A stretch of DNA of 64,000 nt. Origin: Macrotrachela quadricornifera. Its lineage: Eukaryota > Rotifera > Eurotatoria > Philodinida > Philodinidae. Positions 23,304 through 35,000 of this stretch are shown here, in pieces. The notes under the pieces are model-generated. The model made no database searches and was not told the DNA's origin. It saw only the letters and a program-made list of their open reading frames with translations. A program made the position numbers and the translations under genes. Where the stretch lies: positions 17,376 through 81,375 of the forward strand of contig JAJEKB010001382.1 in the NCBI GenBank assembly GCA_022393335.1, given 5' to 3'. Numbering within the stretch: the first letter of the stretch is position 1; each line of letters opens with the position of its first letter.

Positions 23304-25440
23304 ACTTTGCAAAACGATAATAAATATGGTTTGATTATATTATTTGTATCTGTATTATTATTTTTTGAATAAACTATCTATTAATCAAGAAAAAATGGGC
23401 TGATTTTACTTTAATGTCATATTAAACAATTATTAGTTTCTTTATATGTTGATGATGATATCTTATTATTAAAAGAAATTGATTGAGCTATAATTCAAGT
23501 TTTTAGAGCAGCTAATATAAATGGTGTATGTTTAATTATTATAAATTTGATATGATTTCCTATTTATTTTCAATATTGTTGTATCTATTTTTATCTGCAT
23601 AGTATAAATATAGAAAGAAAAAGTGAGATAATATATTATTGATATTTTTTTCCCGCAAATAGAGACGAATGAGAAAGAATAAATACACGCGATGGATAAT
23701 ATAGGGAAACAATATCTAAAATTTTATTTTATTGATAGTATATGAAAAGTAATTATCACAAGAATTTGTGTAATCGAATTTTTTTCTATTATTATTGAAC
23801 ATTGATTGGATATAAAGCTTTTTATTATTTAGATGATCAATGAAACAGAGTAAATGCATGTATGAAAATAATAATTTAGTCAACCGAATGAATAAAATAT
23901 ATGTGAAACATCGATATTGAAAACAAAGCGATTTTCATTGTTGCTTTATACATTTTTTGTATGATAAAAGATACTTTCATTTTCAAACAATACGATCTTT
24001 ACGGTTATATTTTTTCATTCATTTGAATGTTACTTGTTAGAGGCATACATGAACGTCAAAGTAATCAATTGCATCTTGATATGAATTGTTAGGTAGCGAA
24101 AAGAAATGAAATTTAAAAATATACGAAAAAACGATGATTTGAATAGTTGATAAGCAATTGCGAAATAGGATCTTCGAACAACAAAATCGTATACAAAAGG
24201 TAAAGGAATGAATAGTTTACACGAATTAACAAACTTTAGGGCAACTAGCAAAATCATTCCATGTCTTGAGAGGAACCATAATCTGTATTGACCTGTCTAC
24301 CATATTTTAACTCATTTAAAGTTAAGAAATGATAACAAAGGAACAATGGAAATCGTTCACATGCTGGATGCGAAAAGCATTAAGAAAACACGATTATGAT
24401 ACAATTTTATTTATAGACCGAAAATCTTTCTCTTTGGAGGACATTTATTTATCAAAATAGATGTGTTATGCTGTTAATTGCTAAGAGATTAACAAATGGG
24501 AAAGAATTAACCAAACGGTTAATGACCTAAAAACATAATTGGGCAACTAGGAAATTCTAAAAACAGTCTTACATCTCTCATTATATTTGAATCTGATGAA
24601 ATATTATCAAATGACAGAGTGCGAAAAGAATTTTATGCGCTTCTCGAGCAACTATAGATGATCATCGAACAATCTGAATTTCAATATTTTGGTTTATTAT
24701 ATGCGGAATACCATTGCCAATAATATGCAATGAAATACAGTTAAAAACAATGATTTATTAATCAATAAAAGCAGTAAAGAGATTCGTTTGAGACTGAAAA
24801 ATGATCATGTTCACAGCGTCAAAAGCTCGGTCACATACAATTTTGTCTGTTCTAAAAACTAAAAGTGCGTATATGCAATAAGCATTCTATCGTAGATTTC
24901 AGAGCTTTTTAAGCACCATTTTCTAATATATTTTGGATTTTTTATAACGCGTTTTTGATAAAAAAAATACAAAACACTACCATTTATTCTAGCTCACTCA
25001 TTAGAATAAAAGCATCATACAAATGATTTATTTCCAACTAAAACTTCCATCACAAAATGTTTACCTATTATACGATTGTAAAATCAATCAATATTATCAA
25101 TTCTTTTTTTTTCTATACACTTCTATGGAGAATTGTTTTTTCATCATTAATATTTATTGTCAGGTAGATACCAACCATAGATATGCGACGTCATTAAAAG
25201 GAAGTATATTGGTTGTAAAAACCAATATATTTCATGATTCAATTAGGTATTTTCCAACTAAAAGCATGATTTTTTATAAACTTTCCTGATTTTTCTTCCA
25301 GTTTAATATTAACATTTATCGATGAAGGTGTTGACCTATAAATATCAGAAAAATATATTTTACTATCATTACAAACTATTTCATCGATCCAATAAAATCG
25401 TTTACATTCCTTATATTCACTTTATTATTTTTTCAATCAA

Positions 25441-25767
25441 ATGTTCGACTGGATTGGCACTCTTTCTCCGATTACTGTATCAGCTTTCGGTTCTGTTCTT
25501 GGTGCAGATTCCAAGCTTATGATGTCGAAAGCCAGCAGATCCAAAACAAATCAAACGTACTGGAATCATCCACAATACCACTATTACGATGAACCTTCTT
25601 ATTATACGTCATCAACATTACTTACATATACACCATATAATCTCACTAGTCAATATACACTACATAATCTCACTACTGACTATACCCTACATAATCTCAC
25701 TACCGACTATACCCTACATAATCTCACTACTGATTATACCCAAATTTCCACTTATCTTTATCGATGA
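25441..25767 (+). CDS. Hypothetical protein with NLTTDYTLH decapeptide repeats
   Basis: An open frame of 108 codons. Residues 1-30 (MFDWIGTLSPITVSAFGSVL...) are moderately hydrophobic but not a clear signal peptide. A Tyr/Ser-rich part follows (about 38-62). The C-terminal third has three to four 10-residue repeats, YTLHNLTTD, encoded by a 30-bp DNA tandem repeat (about 25651-25738) with very few changes. Each repeat has an Asn-Leu-Thr sequon. I do not recognise a family. The repeat keeps frame, and the few differences between units (CTG/CCG/TTG at the ACTGAC positions) are largely silent. That weakly supports coding, but this could also be a non-coding tandem repeat. Confidence 0.35.
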   Translation: MFDWIGTLSPITVSAFGSVLGADSKLMMSKASRSKTNQTYWNHPQYHYYDEPSYYTSSTLLTYTPYNLTSQYTLHNLTTDYTLHNLTTDYTLHNLTTDYTQISTYLYR

Positions 25768-27559
25768 CATCATTTTAAATTATAGTTTTCTATTATTACA
25801 TAAGATAATAGTCATATTTTAGTTAATCATATATGCACAAAGACAAGAAAATAATTCATTTTTCTTCTTCTCAACTGGTTATGACATAATATTATTGGAA
25901 ATTTCTTTATAATTAGTTACCAGTTTTGATTTATTGGTTTAATTAATTGAGTCATCCTTTTTTATATAGTGTAAGATTTATTGTAATTTTCTTTATATTA
26001 TAAAGATACTAAGAATAAAATATATAAAAAATAATTTGATTATCTCATAATACCTTCTCAAGACAAATCAAAGCTAAACGTACAAAAATTGAAAGTGATG
26101 AGAAATTGAATTTTTTCAAACCATATCTCTATTGGAGTTTATACAAAATCTTTTCGTTTGTCTTTGAATCAAATTTTACCATATTGATTTTTCAAAATTA
26201 TTTTACCTTGAAATATTTCTCCTCTTATTTATTCGTAGTGATGACTTGTACGATACTGTTTTTAATGTTCTCATCTCTTCCTCGGTAATATAGTTATAGG
26301 CATCTAATGAAGCATGAAATTTCGTATTTTAACAGTGGCATACATTACCTTTACCACCTAATGTACTTTTGCATATACATACAAAAAATTGCATGTTATA
26401 GTAGTCTATTTATCAATGAAAACATCTCTGACAGCAAGAAACTTACAGATAAACTGACAATATGAAATGATTAAGTTCTTAAAACAATTATTTAAAAGAA
26501 AAGAGAAGAATTCATGAAAATATTTAGATAATAAATCGAAAGCATGACTGTATGGGATATGACGAATTTAGGGTGAAAATAGAACTAATCGAACCAAAAT
26601 TTCCGATCCGTACTGAATTTGAATTTTTAATAGAACTTGCCTAGTTCAGCATCAAAATATATCTGATAAAACTCATTATCATATTTTTTAGTAATAATCA
26701 AATACAGATAATTTATTGGATAAAAATTTTTTTTTCTTATTTTGTAAATAAATTAAACCTTTAATTTGGACAAAAATTAGCGAAAGTAACGGAACTCGAT
26801 TTAAGGTACTATTTATATAGCATGTTACCTTTTAATCTGTTTTAGCTGGCCTTTTTTCAAGAAATTCCTCTCGTCCGATTTAGAATTACTTCTGTGTATA
26901 GGAAAACTACATTATTAAAATACACAGATAGATTTGTCTATTTTTATTTACAGGTTTTTTTGACATTATAATAGTTATTAGGCAAATCTTGAAAATATCT
27001 TAATAGGGTAACTTAGTATTACTACACTTTTTTTTCTGTTACACGATCTTAAAAAAGCGTTGAAGTATGAAATTAAAAATCTGGATCTTTTCTTCGCTCA
27101 AATAGGACAGGTAAACTCAATAATCTTCCTTCCCACTGAATTAACTCATCACAATTAATTATAAAGAAGTTATAACTAATTATCAATTAATATATTAGAA
27201 AATTTTTGTATTTTTTTAACTAGTTAATCGATTAGTGCATCGTCTTCTGATAGAGTTGTCTTGTTTGAAGCATAAACTAACAAGAAAACTTTCGTTATGT
27301 TTTCTCTTATACCCTGTATACTTTTAAACTACAGAGATGCAAATTAGAAAGAACTATTATCAACATTTTGTTTATTTTATTATTGACGTAAATATATATG
27401 CATTTTATCCAAAACAAACTTTATTTATTTATGAATTGGTTTATACTAGACATACCTGTAGTTTGATAAATTAGATTGACGCACAATTTTGACATAGGAT
27501 TGGTTGATAATTTCTTTTCTATTTTCATCTATCAATATGAAGGACCCCTTTTTCTCCTA

Positions 27560-27595
27560 TACTACGCATAAGAAAACATCATATAAATCAATGAA
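27560..27595 (+). promoter_or_regulatory. Conserved promoter block of EF-hand gene 2
   Basis: TACTACGCATAAGAAAACATCATATAAATCAATGAA lines up with 22944-22986 upstream of paralogue 1. It lies about 55-90 bp before the start codon. Confidence 0.5.
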
Positions 27596-27649
27596 TAAAA
27601 ATATTAGAATATATACATATTACGATACTACGTCAAAATACAACTAACG

Positions 27650-27922
27650 ATGTCATACGGAGGTAGTGAAACAAATGTTTATGGTCTTCGTCCTGATCAA
27701 TTATTTGAAATTCAAGCAGCATTTCATCAATTTGATTTAAATCATAATGGTTATATAACTGGTGATGAAATGCGTCTAGCTCTTCAACGTACTAATATTG
27801 GTGCTAGCGATCATGAGGTTCAACGTGTTTTATCACAAATGGATTATGATCGTGATGGACGAGTCAGTTATGATGAATATATGAGATTTATGTCTCAAGT
27901 TTATCGAGGTGGTAGATACTGA
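27650..27922 (+). CDS. Small two-EF-hand calcium-binding protein (paralogue 2)
   Basis: An intronless 90-residue paralogue of the protein at 23031-23303, of equal length and alignable without gaps. Loop 1 is DLNHNGYITGDE and loop 2 is DYDRDGRVSYDE, both with intact Ca2+ ligands. The N-terminus SYGGSETNVYGLRPDQLFE keeps the NxYGL...L(Y/F)EIQAAFHQ pattern. Differences concentrate in the linker between the hands (QRTNIGASDHEVQ here, LRHYVYFNDFDIQ in the other copy). The stretch from SQMDY to YMRFMS is almost unchanged. The C-terminus VYRGGRY differs from YQGMKP. The copies probably arose by local duplication and then diverged in the linker. Confidence 0.9.
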   Translation: MSYGGSETNVYGLRPDQLFEIQAAFHQFDLNHNGYITGDEMRLALQRTNIGASDHEVQRVLSQMDYDRDGRVSYDEYMRFMSQVYRGGRY

Positions 27923-28033
27923 TTATTTCGTTTTTTCTTATATAATATTAATTTTCTTCTATGAATAAACTGATAACAATAAATTGACGTTAAAATTTAT
28001 TTATTTATTTTTTTTAAACCGCTTTATTTATTA

Positions 28034-28434
28034 ATGTGACGAATTCGTCAAGTGGCGCTGACCGTCTTAGTACAAATAGAGCTAGCGGATTCTAGAAGTT
28101 GTATACAAAGATTACTAACATCACCACTTGCTCAAAAAGAAAAAAAAGAAAAGAAAGAAAGGACACATGCAATAATAAAAGTGGCTTAGCTAAAGACATA
28201 TTTCACATAGGTGATCAAAAAAGGTGTACCACTCCCTATCGAGAAATGAAACGACTCTTTTGTTCGGTCGACCTGTTGGCATGTAGCGTATGTGTGCTCT
28301 AACGCGATAGTGATCATATACCGTATTGAATAGGTATTTATATTGTAGCGCACATTCAATAAAGGTTCATTCGTATACTTGAATATTTTTCATGCGCTTT
28401 AACAAAGATTTCTTGAATCTTTCTTCAATGGTAG
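28034..28434 (+). repeat. Possible solo LTR or other repeat
   Basis: This stretch is less AT-rich than its surroundings. It begins with TGTGACGAATTCGTCA (a 14-base palindrome inside) and has an AATAAA signal in CATTCAATAAAGGTTCATT near 28356. TG and CA could be its ends. No target-site duplication, primer-binding site or second copy in the window confirms it. Confidence 0.2.
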
Positions 28435-30048
28435 GCAGATGAAAATGATAATGAAAGTCTTCTATGGAACACTGAAACAAGTAGTGGATTATGTCTTAAG
28501 CATCTTCGATAGAATGATGCTAATCGCTCCTCAGCGGTCTGTGATAGGAGACAGTAAGTTGTTGCCATCAACGTTAAAATTTATTTCAATTATGCATTTA
28601 ACGAAACATTCAGTTTTCATTTTTTTTTGCTTCTGTATAATTAACTGAGAAAAAAAAAAGAAATTTCTAGATATTGTTGTTTTTTTTTGTCGTACATTAG
28701 AAAGGATAATGTGATTCATCCTGATGAAAAGAACATTAATAAAAAGCTGATTGTCTTCGTTTTTTCTCGTCTTATTGACAAAGATAAATTTGATTTGCTC
28801 TGTCGAAAAATATGAGAAAGAGAGATATATAAGGACGAAAGAAAAAATTAAGATGACTGTCATTACAACCTGTAGACAATATAGTTCAACAGTAATATCC
28901 TTTCGACGTACCTTACAACTCACCGATAAGTATAAATTGGAGTAAATATGGAGACAAATAATTAGATTTTCTTATAAATGAATACGAATATAAAAAGAGA
29001 TATATCTTAAAATAATTTTATTAATATAAAATTTTTTTTCCAACAAATCCTCTTCTACATCAAGTAAATAGAAAGAACAAAGATTGCATTAAAACCAATA
29101 CAAATTTTTATCATAATCGCTACTGTTTCAAATAATTTAATCGAAATAGACTAAAAGATAATATATGACTACTTTTATCATTTATAAACCAATATGTTGA
29201 AAAATATTCGTATTTGAGTAAGTTTTGTTTCAGAGATTAGTAAGATTACCAGAGGAGATATCGAAAAAATTTTTAAAAAAAAAATACTTTGATAAAAGTT
29301 ATTTAAATACATTTTCCAATTGTTTTATGACATTCTCAATAGTTATTCATTATATAATTCGAGTATGAGAGAGAGAATAACGAATTATTTGTTGGTTTAT
29401 CATTGTATTGATAGTAGCAAAATTAATCTGTATTAAGATACATTATATAGATATAATGTTTAGATGTTCACTGATGCCGCTTACAATCGCTGAATAATAC
29501 AAAAGTGACTCATTTTTTTTCATTATTTTATGAACATCATATTTTCATGAATTATAATCTATTATACTTTTATATTATTAACCTAAATTTTAATGGATTA
29601 TAATTTATTATTTTTGTAAAGGAGAAACCAATCAAATGTGGCAATGTTCTCTAGTATATTAATCATTACTCGTCTTGATTATTCAATTCGGTTATATGAA
29701 TGGTTGATGGAAGCAAGATTGAACCATATTCAATGAAAGCCTTGCAGAGACTCGAAGGTTATTTTAGGAGAAAAATAAGAATCTTTAGTAATCGATTTAC
29801 CGCCTTAGTACACGTCTAGATGCGTATTTGTAATCTTTACAACTCGTTTCGAGGGAGGATGAAATAGACTTTTTGAATATTGATCCGAAACGAGTCGAAT
29901 AGAGATAACAAAATCTAATTTCGTACGGATTCTGTCCGAAGACCGCCATTCCCTATAGAGATAGTTATAAGACTACAGATGTAAGGTAGAGTCATAGAAA
30001 TACATTCATAAATGTATAATGTGTATGGAGTTGTTGATGCATTAAAAA

Positions 30049-30173
30049 AAGTAATGGACACAATTACATGATAATGTGATAACATATTCATGCATTTGTA
30101 ATGAATTGGAATAAGTAATGCATTATAATGCATGAAATAAGTTATATTATCATATAATTACATCCATTACTTT
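30049..30173. repeat. Small foldback, ~46-bp arms
   Basis: AAGTAATGGACACAATTACATGATAATG... ATGCAT (30049-30095) is mirrored by ATGCAT...CATATAATTACATCCATTACTT (30128-30173). Related GCATTATAATG units flank it. It is probably a short hairpin-forming element. Confidence 0.6.
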
Positions 30174-31183
30174 TCTATAGCAAAATAATGCATTATAATG
30201 TCCATTATTTTAAGAAATTGACTACATGAATAGTATATAAAAAAAGAATTATTTTAGCTCACATAATGAAAGAACAATTTAAAAATCAAAATCACGACTA
30301 GACAAGTCAAGTCATTCATAATTTTGACACTTTTTATTTAGTTTAAATTGACTTTATCTAAAAGCTTATCTTCATTCTACTATAAAAAGCTTTTATTCAT
30401 TGATGTTTCTACTATAATATAAATATGTACTCATCAGTATACTCTAATAAATTTGATTTAATATATTGTATTGATCATGAAAGATACATCACTGTGTCAT
30501 TATTAGGAATTGCATTGTCAATGGTATATTCAATAATAATGAATCACAGGTGACTCATTACGTGAACCGAGTGTTACCCTCATCCTATTCTCAAGTACTG
30601 TGTTTTGTAAAAGTCCACAAACAGGTTCAGATCTTGGAACTTGAAAATATTTCAAAGTAATAATTTACCACTTGAGTAAGTCTGATATAGCAAAAATTTA
30701 GAAGACTTGATCTGTATTATTATTTGAAAAGTGAGAATTTGCTCATCTTTGGTTGACATCTAATAAGTATAAAAAACGAAACAATGTTGATAGGATGAAA
30801 ATGAAACAACAAGCGAATATTTATTAGAGATAAACGAATGTAATCTTGTGATATATTAATAAACAATTGCATGTCTACTTTCATAAATATTGTTTTTTCT
30901 TTTATAAATATTCAAAGATTGATATTTATTAATGATTTATTTAAATTTTATTTTAAATTCATTTCAATAGTTACAATAAAATATAAAGGAAATTTTTTTT
31001 TAATCTCTATTCCGAGAAAGAATTTTTCGAAAATGTCATTATTTACATTTATGAATTCATTGGCGTTACTTGATTGATAATCATTCTTTTTCTGCACCAC
31101 AAATTGAAATGAATGTGATTGATAGTATATATAAATTGTCGACGAAATCGTTCAGACACGCAGAGATATATATAAAATGGACT

Positions 31184-32083
31184 CTATAAAAAATTAACAA
31201 GACAATAATAATAGATATCAAATGAATTTAAACTCACTGCAAAATATATATAATATAAACATATTGTTAAGATGCTTGCTAACTGTAACCTGGCTGCAAT
31301 GAGTGGATCTGTACCGAGATTTGTGTATAATTGAATTGCATTAACGATAAAAGCTGGTAATATGGTAATACAAGTAATGAAAACTTGTACTAAAACCATG
31401 GTCGTCAATTGTTTATCTAATTCACGTCGAACAATAGGTACTGTTCTATAAGTCAATTGTTTCACATTACAATATGCTAATAGCCCAAAACTGAATAATA
31501 TGCTCAAAGGTATTGCTCTTCCAATAATTGAAGTCAAAACATAATTAATATATTGTTGAAAGATATCATTTGTATTCTTACATACAACTATACCTGTTGG
31601 CATTACAACGTGATTCATATAAATTAAGTATAGAACAGCATGTAAATGCCATATAATTACCGATATACCAGATGAAAGACGAGCAAATTTGATATTACAC
31701 CATTGTTGCCATCGTGGACGAGAAGAAGTTGCACAATATTGATCAATTGTTGCCAGACACATATTTGTTAATGATATTAACATGCATGCTTGAAAACAAA
31801 AAGGTCTCCATTTACAATATAATAATGAACTTTGTGTTCCATCAATACCAAATCCTGTAATCAGGATTTGACGTAGAAGACCAGTAATTAATTGACCAAT
31901 ATTGAAAGCAGATGTCACAGTTAAATAGAATGCACATGAATTTTCTCGAAATGTACGAAGACTAAGAAAAACAAGTATATTAAGGCACGCGCCAATCACA
32001 CCAGCAATAAGAATTCCTGTTCCTAAATAGATAGTTATTTGTTGTGAAATAAAATTAAGATTTGCAATAGTTGGTGATGACAT
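31184..32083 (-). CDS. Orphan rhodopsin-like 7TM GPCR, short C-terminus
   Basis: A single-exon 299-residue protein with seven hydrophobic segments. TM1 is about residues 15-42 (GTGILIAGVIGACLNILVFL, with the TM1 Asn). The TM3 end reads ATIDQYC in place of DRY. TM5 is around 182-206 and TM6 around 230-255 (with LPAFIVNA). The conserved Cys before TM3 (LLYCKWRPFC) and a Cys in loop 2 (VVCKN) are present. TM7 is followed almost at once by the stop (CLVNFL), with no cytoplasmic helix 8 or tail, so the C-terminus is shorter than usual. The receptor is of the orphan type common in bdelloids, and its ligand is unknown. Confidence 0.78.
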   Translation of the reverse strand: MSSPTIANLNFISQQITIYLGTGILIAGVIGACLNILVFLSLRTFRENSCAFYLTVTSAFNIGQLITGLLRQILITGFGIDGTQSSLLYCKWRPFCFQACMLISLTNMCLATIDQYCATSSRPRWQQWCNIKFARLSSGISVIIWHLHAVLYLIYMNHVVMPTGIVVCKNTNDIFQQYINYVLTSIIGRAIPLSILFSFGLLAYCNVKQLTYRTVPIVRRELDKQLTTMVLVQVFITCITILPAFIVNAIQLYTNLGTDPLIAARLQLASILTICLYYIYFAVSLNSFDIYYYCLVNFL

Positions 32084-35000
32084 TCACACTGTAATTATTT
32101 TACTTTTGTAATAATCTTCTTTTTCTTCAAATGTTATTTCTTATGAGATTTCTTCATAAATATAGATATTTAAAAACAAAAGAATGCTTTTTATATGCAC
32201 GACTAGCCATGATTATCATAATATTTGTTCAATTAATATTTATTAATAGATTGTAGACGTAATTTATAGGGCGTCTAGTTTTGTAATCATGAAGAGAAGA
32301 AGAAAAATTTATTCGTATAGATTTTTTTCAACAGAAACTTTGCCTTTTAACTTTTAAATTTTAGTCAATTAAATTATACTTTTAAATACGTAGATTAATG
32401 AGTCTTTGACTAGTTAGTTCTATATTTTATTAGAAAAAAATATAAGATGTCGTTTTCGATATTCATTTACTGTAATAGAATTTATGTAATGGAATAAAGA
32501 AAAACAACGTAATTGTTTAACATTATATTATCGTTATAAAATAATGGAACTTTCAGATTATCGATCGATCATCAGTAGCTATAGTTGTTGTCTAGGTATA
32601 CTGCGAAATTGAATCATATAATCAGTTATCATAAAAGAAATCTAAATATATATGCATTCATTTTTGTCTGTTTTTTTTTCTTATTAAAAAGTATGTTTAT
32701 CTTTCGAAAAATTAATGACATTCTATTTGTTGACAATCTAAATACTTAGTTAGTATTATTATTGTCTATGATGATCAAAAACATGAATTTAATAAAAATT
32801 AAATAGAAATTTGCCATAGAATTGCTGAAAAGATGTTGTTTAATCTTTAATGTAAAAGTAGAATTTATTGTTCGATCGCTAAATACATTTTGTATCGCAT
32901 TTTGAATCTGTATGCAACACACCTATAAAACCTCTTATTATAATGCATCAGATTTTATAACCTTTTGCTGGTATTTATACCATATCTATTTTTGACAATA
33001 ATCGAAAAATATATTTTAATTATATTATACATGTATATAATAATATGTGAAAGAGTTGAAGTCCATAATTAATATTGATACTGTCGATGTAATCATACTG
33101 TACGTAGATCATACGATCGAATAGTTTCTAAATGACATTTGTCTGATTAGATGTTTGAAGTGTATAAAAATGTATCAAATATAATCTTTGTTTATCAGTT
33201 TGTTTATGTTTCTGTTAACGATTTCAAACAATAACAACCATTTACTAATAGATGTCCATGTCAATATTTTCTTTGAGATTCGTTATACATGTCATTAGCT
33301 CAAAGTTTATCATCATATTACATTTTTTAATCAATACATAAACAATAGATCTTAATAAACCTATAGCACGTCTTTTCACTACGAAGATACACTATATTAA
33401 TTTAATATAGCTTGATAAATATGCACATAAATCAATATGCATCATATGAAGTAAATAAAGCCGTATTAATATGATGTGCGTCACACGATGATGAAAGAAT
33501 TATGCATGATATTTTTCTCATTGGTATCCTTTTGTCTAAATAAAGGAAAATCATTCAGAGCATATAATTTGATTTTTAACAGTGCTAATAACTTCCGTTT
33601 TACAGTCATGAATTGAGATTAAAGAAAATTATTGTTCTATCATATTCAATTTTAGATTTACTCTATCAACAACTGTGTGGATAATAAAATTTATTATTTA
33701 TGAAAGTAACAATTTTAATAGAAAATATCGAAATCAATCAAGACTTGGTGGACAGAAGAAATTGAGGAAAAATAACAATATAATGAGTTTAGTTTTGTAA
33801 ATTAATGTTTAATACGGATATTAAAAGGTAGTAAGCATTCATTTCATCTCGTATCCTTGTTAAAACCAATGCCTAGTTATTTTACATAGATAATATATCA
33901 ATATTTACCATCCTGCCTAGTACATCATTAAGATTAAAAAAGATCAATTTAGAATGAATATATCGTCTTTCTCTATCCTACATATGTATCGATCGAAATT
34001 AATCTTCACTTTGTTATTTAAGTGGACAGATTCATAGTTATTATTATCCTCATACAATATAATGTAAAACAAAACGATGTAGATTCGAGATTAACATTCA
34101 ACAATAAAGAAAAAAATACATGAAAATTTTAATGTACGATTAAAAAGAATCACGCAATCTTAAAACGTAAACGATACAAGGAAATATTTAACTCGAATTG
34201 ATATAAACTGCATATAAGTTCATCAAGATACACTTTATATCCTGTTGAGATACTAAAAATAAATAGTTGCAATTTAAGTAAATTGTAACGCGAAAAACTA
34301 AAATAAAACTTCCAAGACATCTATATATGTAGTAGACTAGTCTTTTATTATTTGTTATTTTCAATTATTAATAATTAATTACATATGCCGCTTTATAATT
34401 AATTTGTATATGAAAAAACTTCAAACGATGAGAAAAAAGTTCTCAGTATCATTGTAACAACAACAAAAAAAGTCATTTTTTGAGGACTAAACCCTCGATA
34501 CACATACTATACATTGTATACATAAAAGTGTGATTTCTTTCCTTTTCGATACTTGCAGAAATAAATAAAATATGAATTTATATTGTTGTATAGAACTCAT
34601 CGAGAGCTATCTAGCAGTACATAAAACAATTTGAAGAACACTTGTATAGAAGATGATATATGTGAAAGAATGTTTCCAAGTTCTTTTTGCAAACAGCTGT
34701 ATGAGATTTATTTAGTGCCATACTTGCAAGTCAGATGTATCTTTTTTTCTTATTTAGATCTGAATAATATTGCAGGTCAACGCTTTTATTGTATATCAAA
34801 AGGAAATTACAATTTATCAATTGTTTTTCTATTGAGGATATTTATTTCTCGACCTATAGCACGATGTAAGCAACAACAGTAAATGAGTGATTTCCAATCT
34901 CAAATTTTGTCCCTAAAACTGTCTTAAGAACATTAAAATATGGTCAAATTTCCAGATAAACGAGTGTGTCCTTATTAATATAATGAATTGGTAAAAAAAA

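Larger units (their letters stand above)
23304..27649. other. Region between the EF-hand paralogues
   Basis: 4.3 kb of AT-rich DNA. The only coding candidate is the decapeptide-repeat ORF at 25441-25767. Other open frames (24030-24257, 25023-25289, 26106-26288) have no support beyond being open. Confidence 0.4.
27923..31183. other. Intergenic region
   Basis: No gene can be supported. It holds a possible solo LTR (28034-28434) and a small foldback (30049-30173). The open frames at 28439-28648, 28531-28923, 29915-30133 and 30871-31077 have no recognisable content. Confidence 0.4.

Noticed and set aside
23440..23530. Peptide resembling a reverse-transcriptase YVDD motif (LYVDDDILLLKE)
   Set aside because: Only about 12 residues, then a stop, with no flanking RT motifs; too short in AT-rich DNA to call a retroelement.
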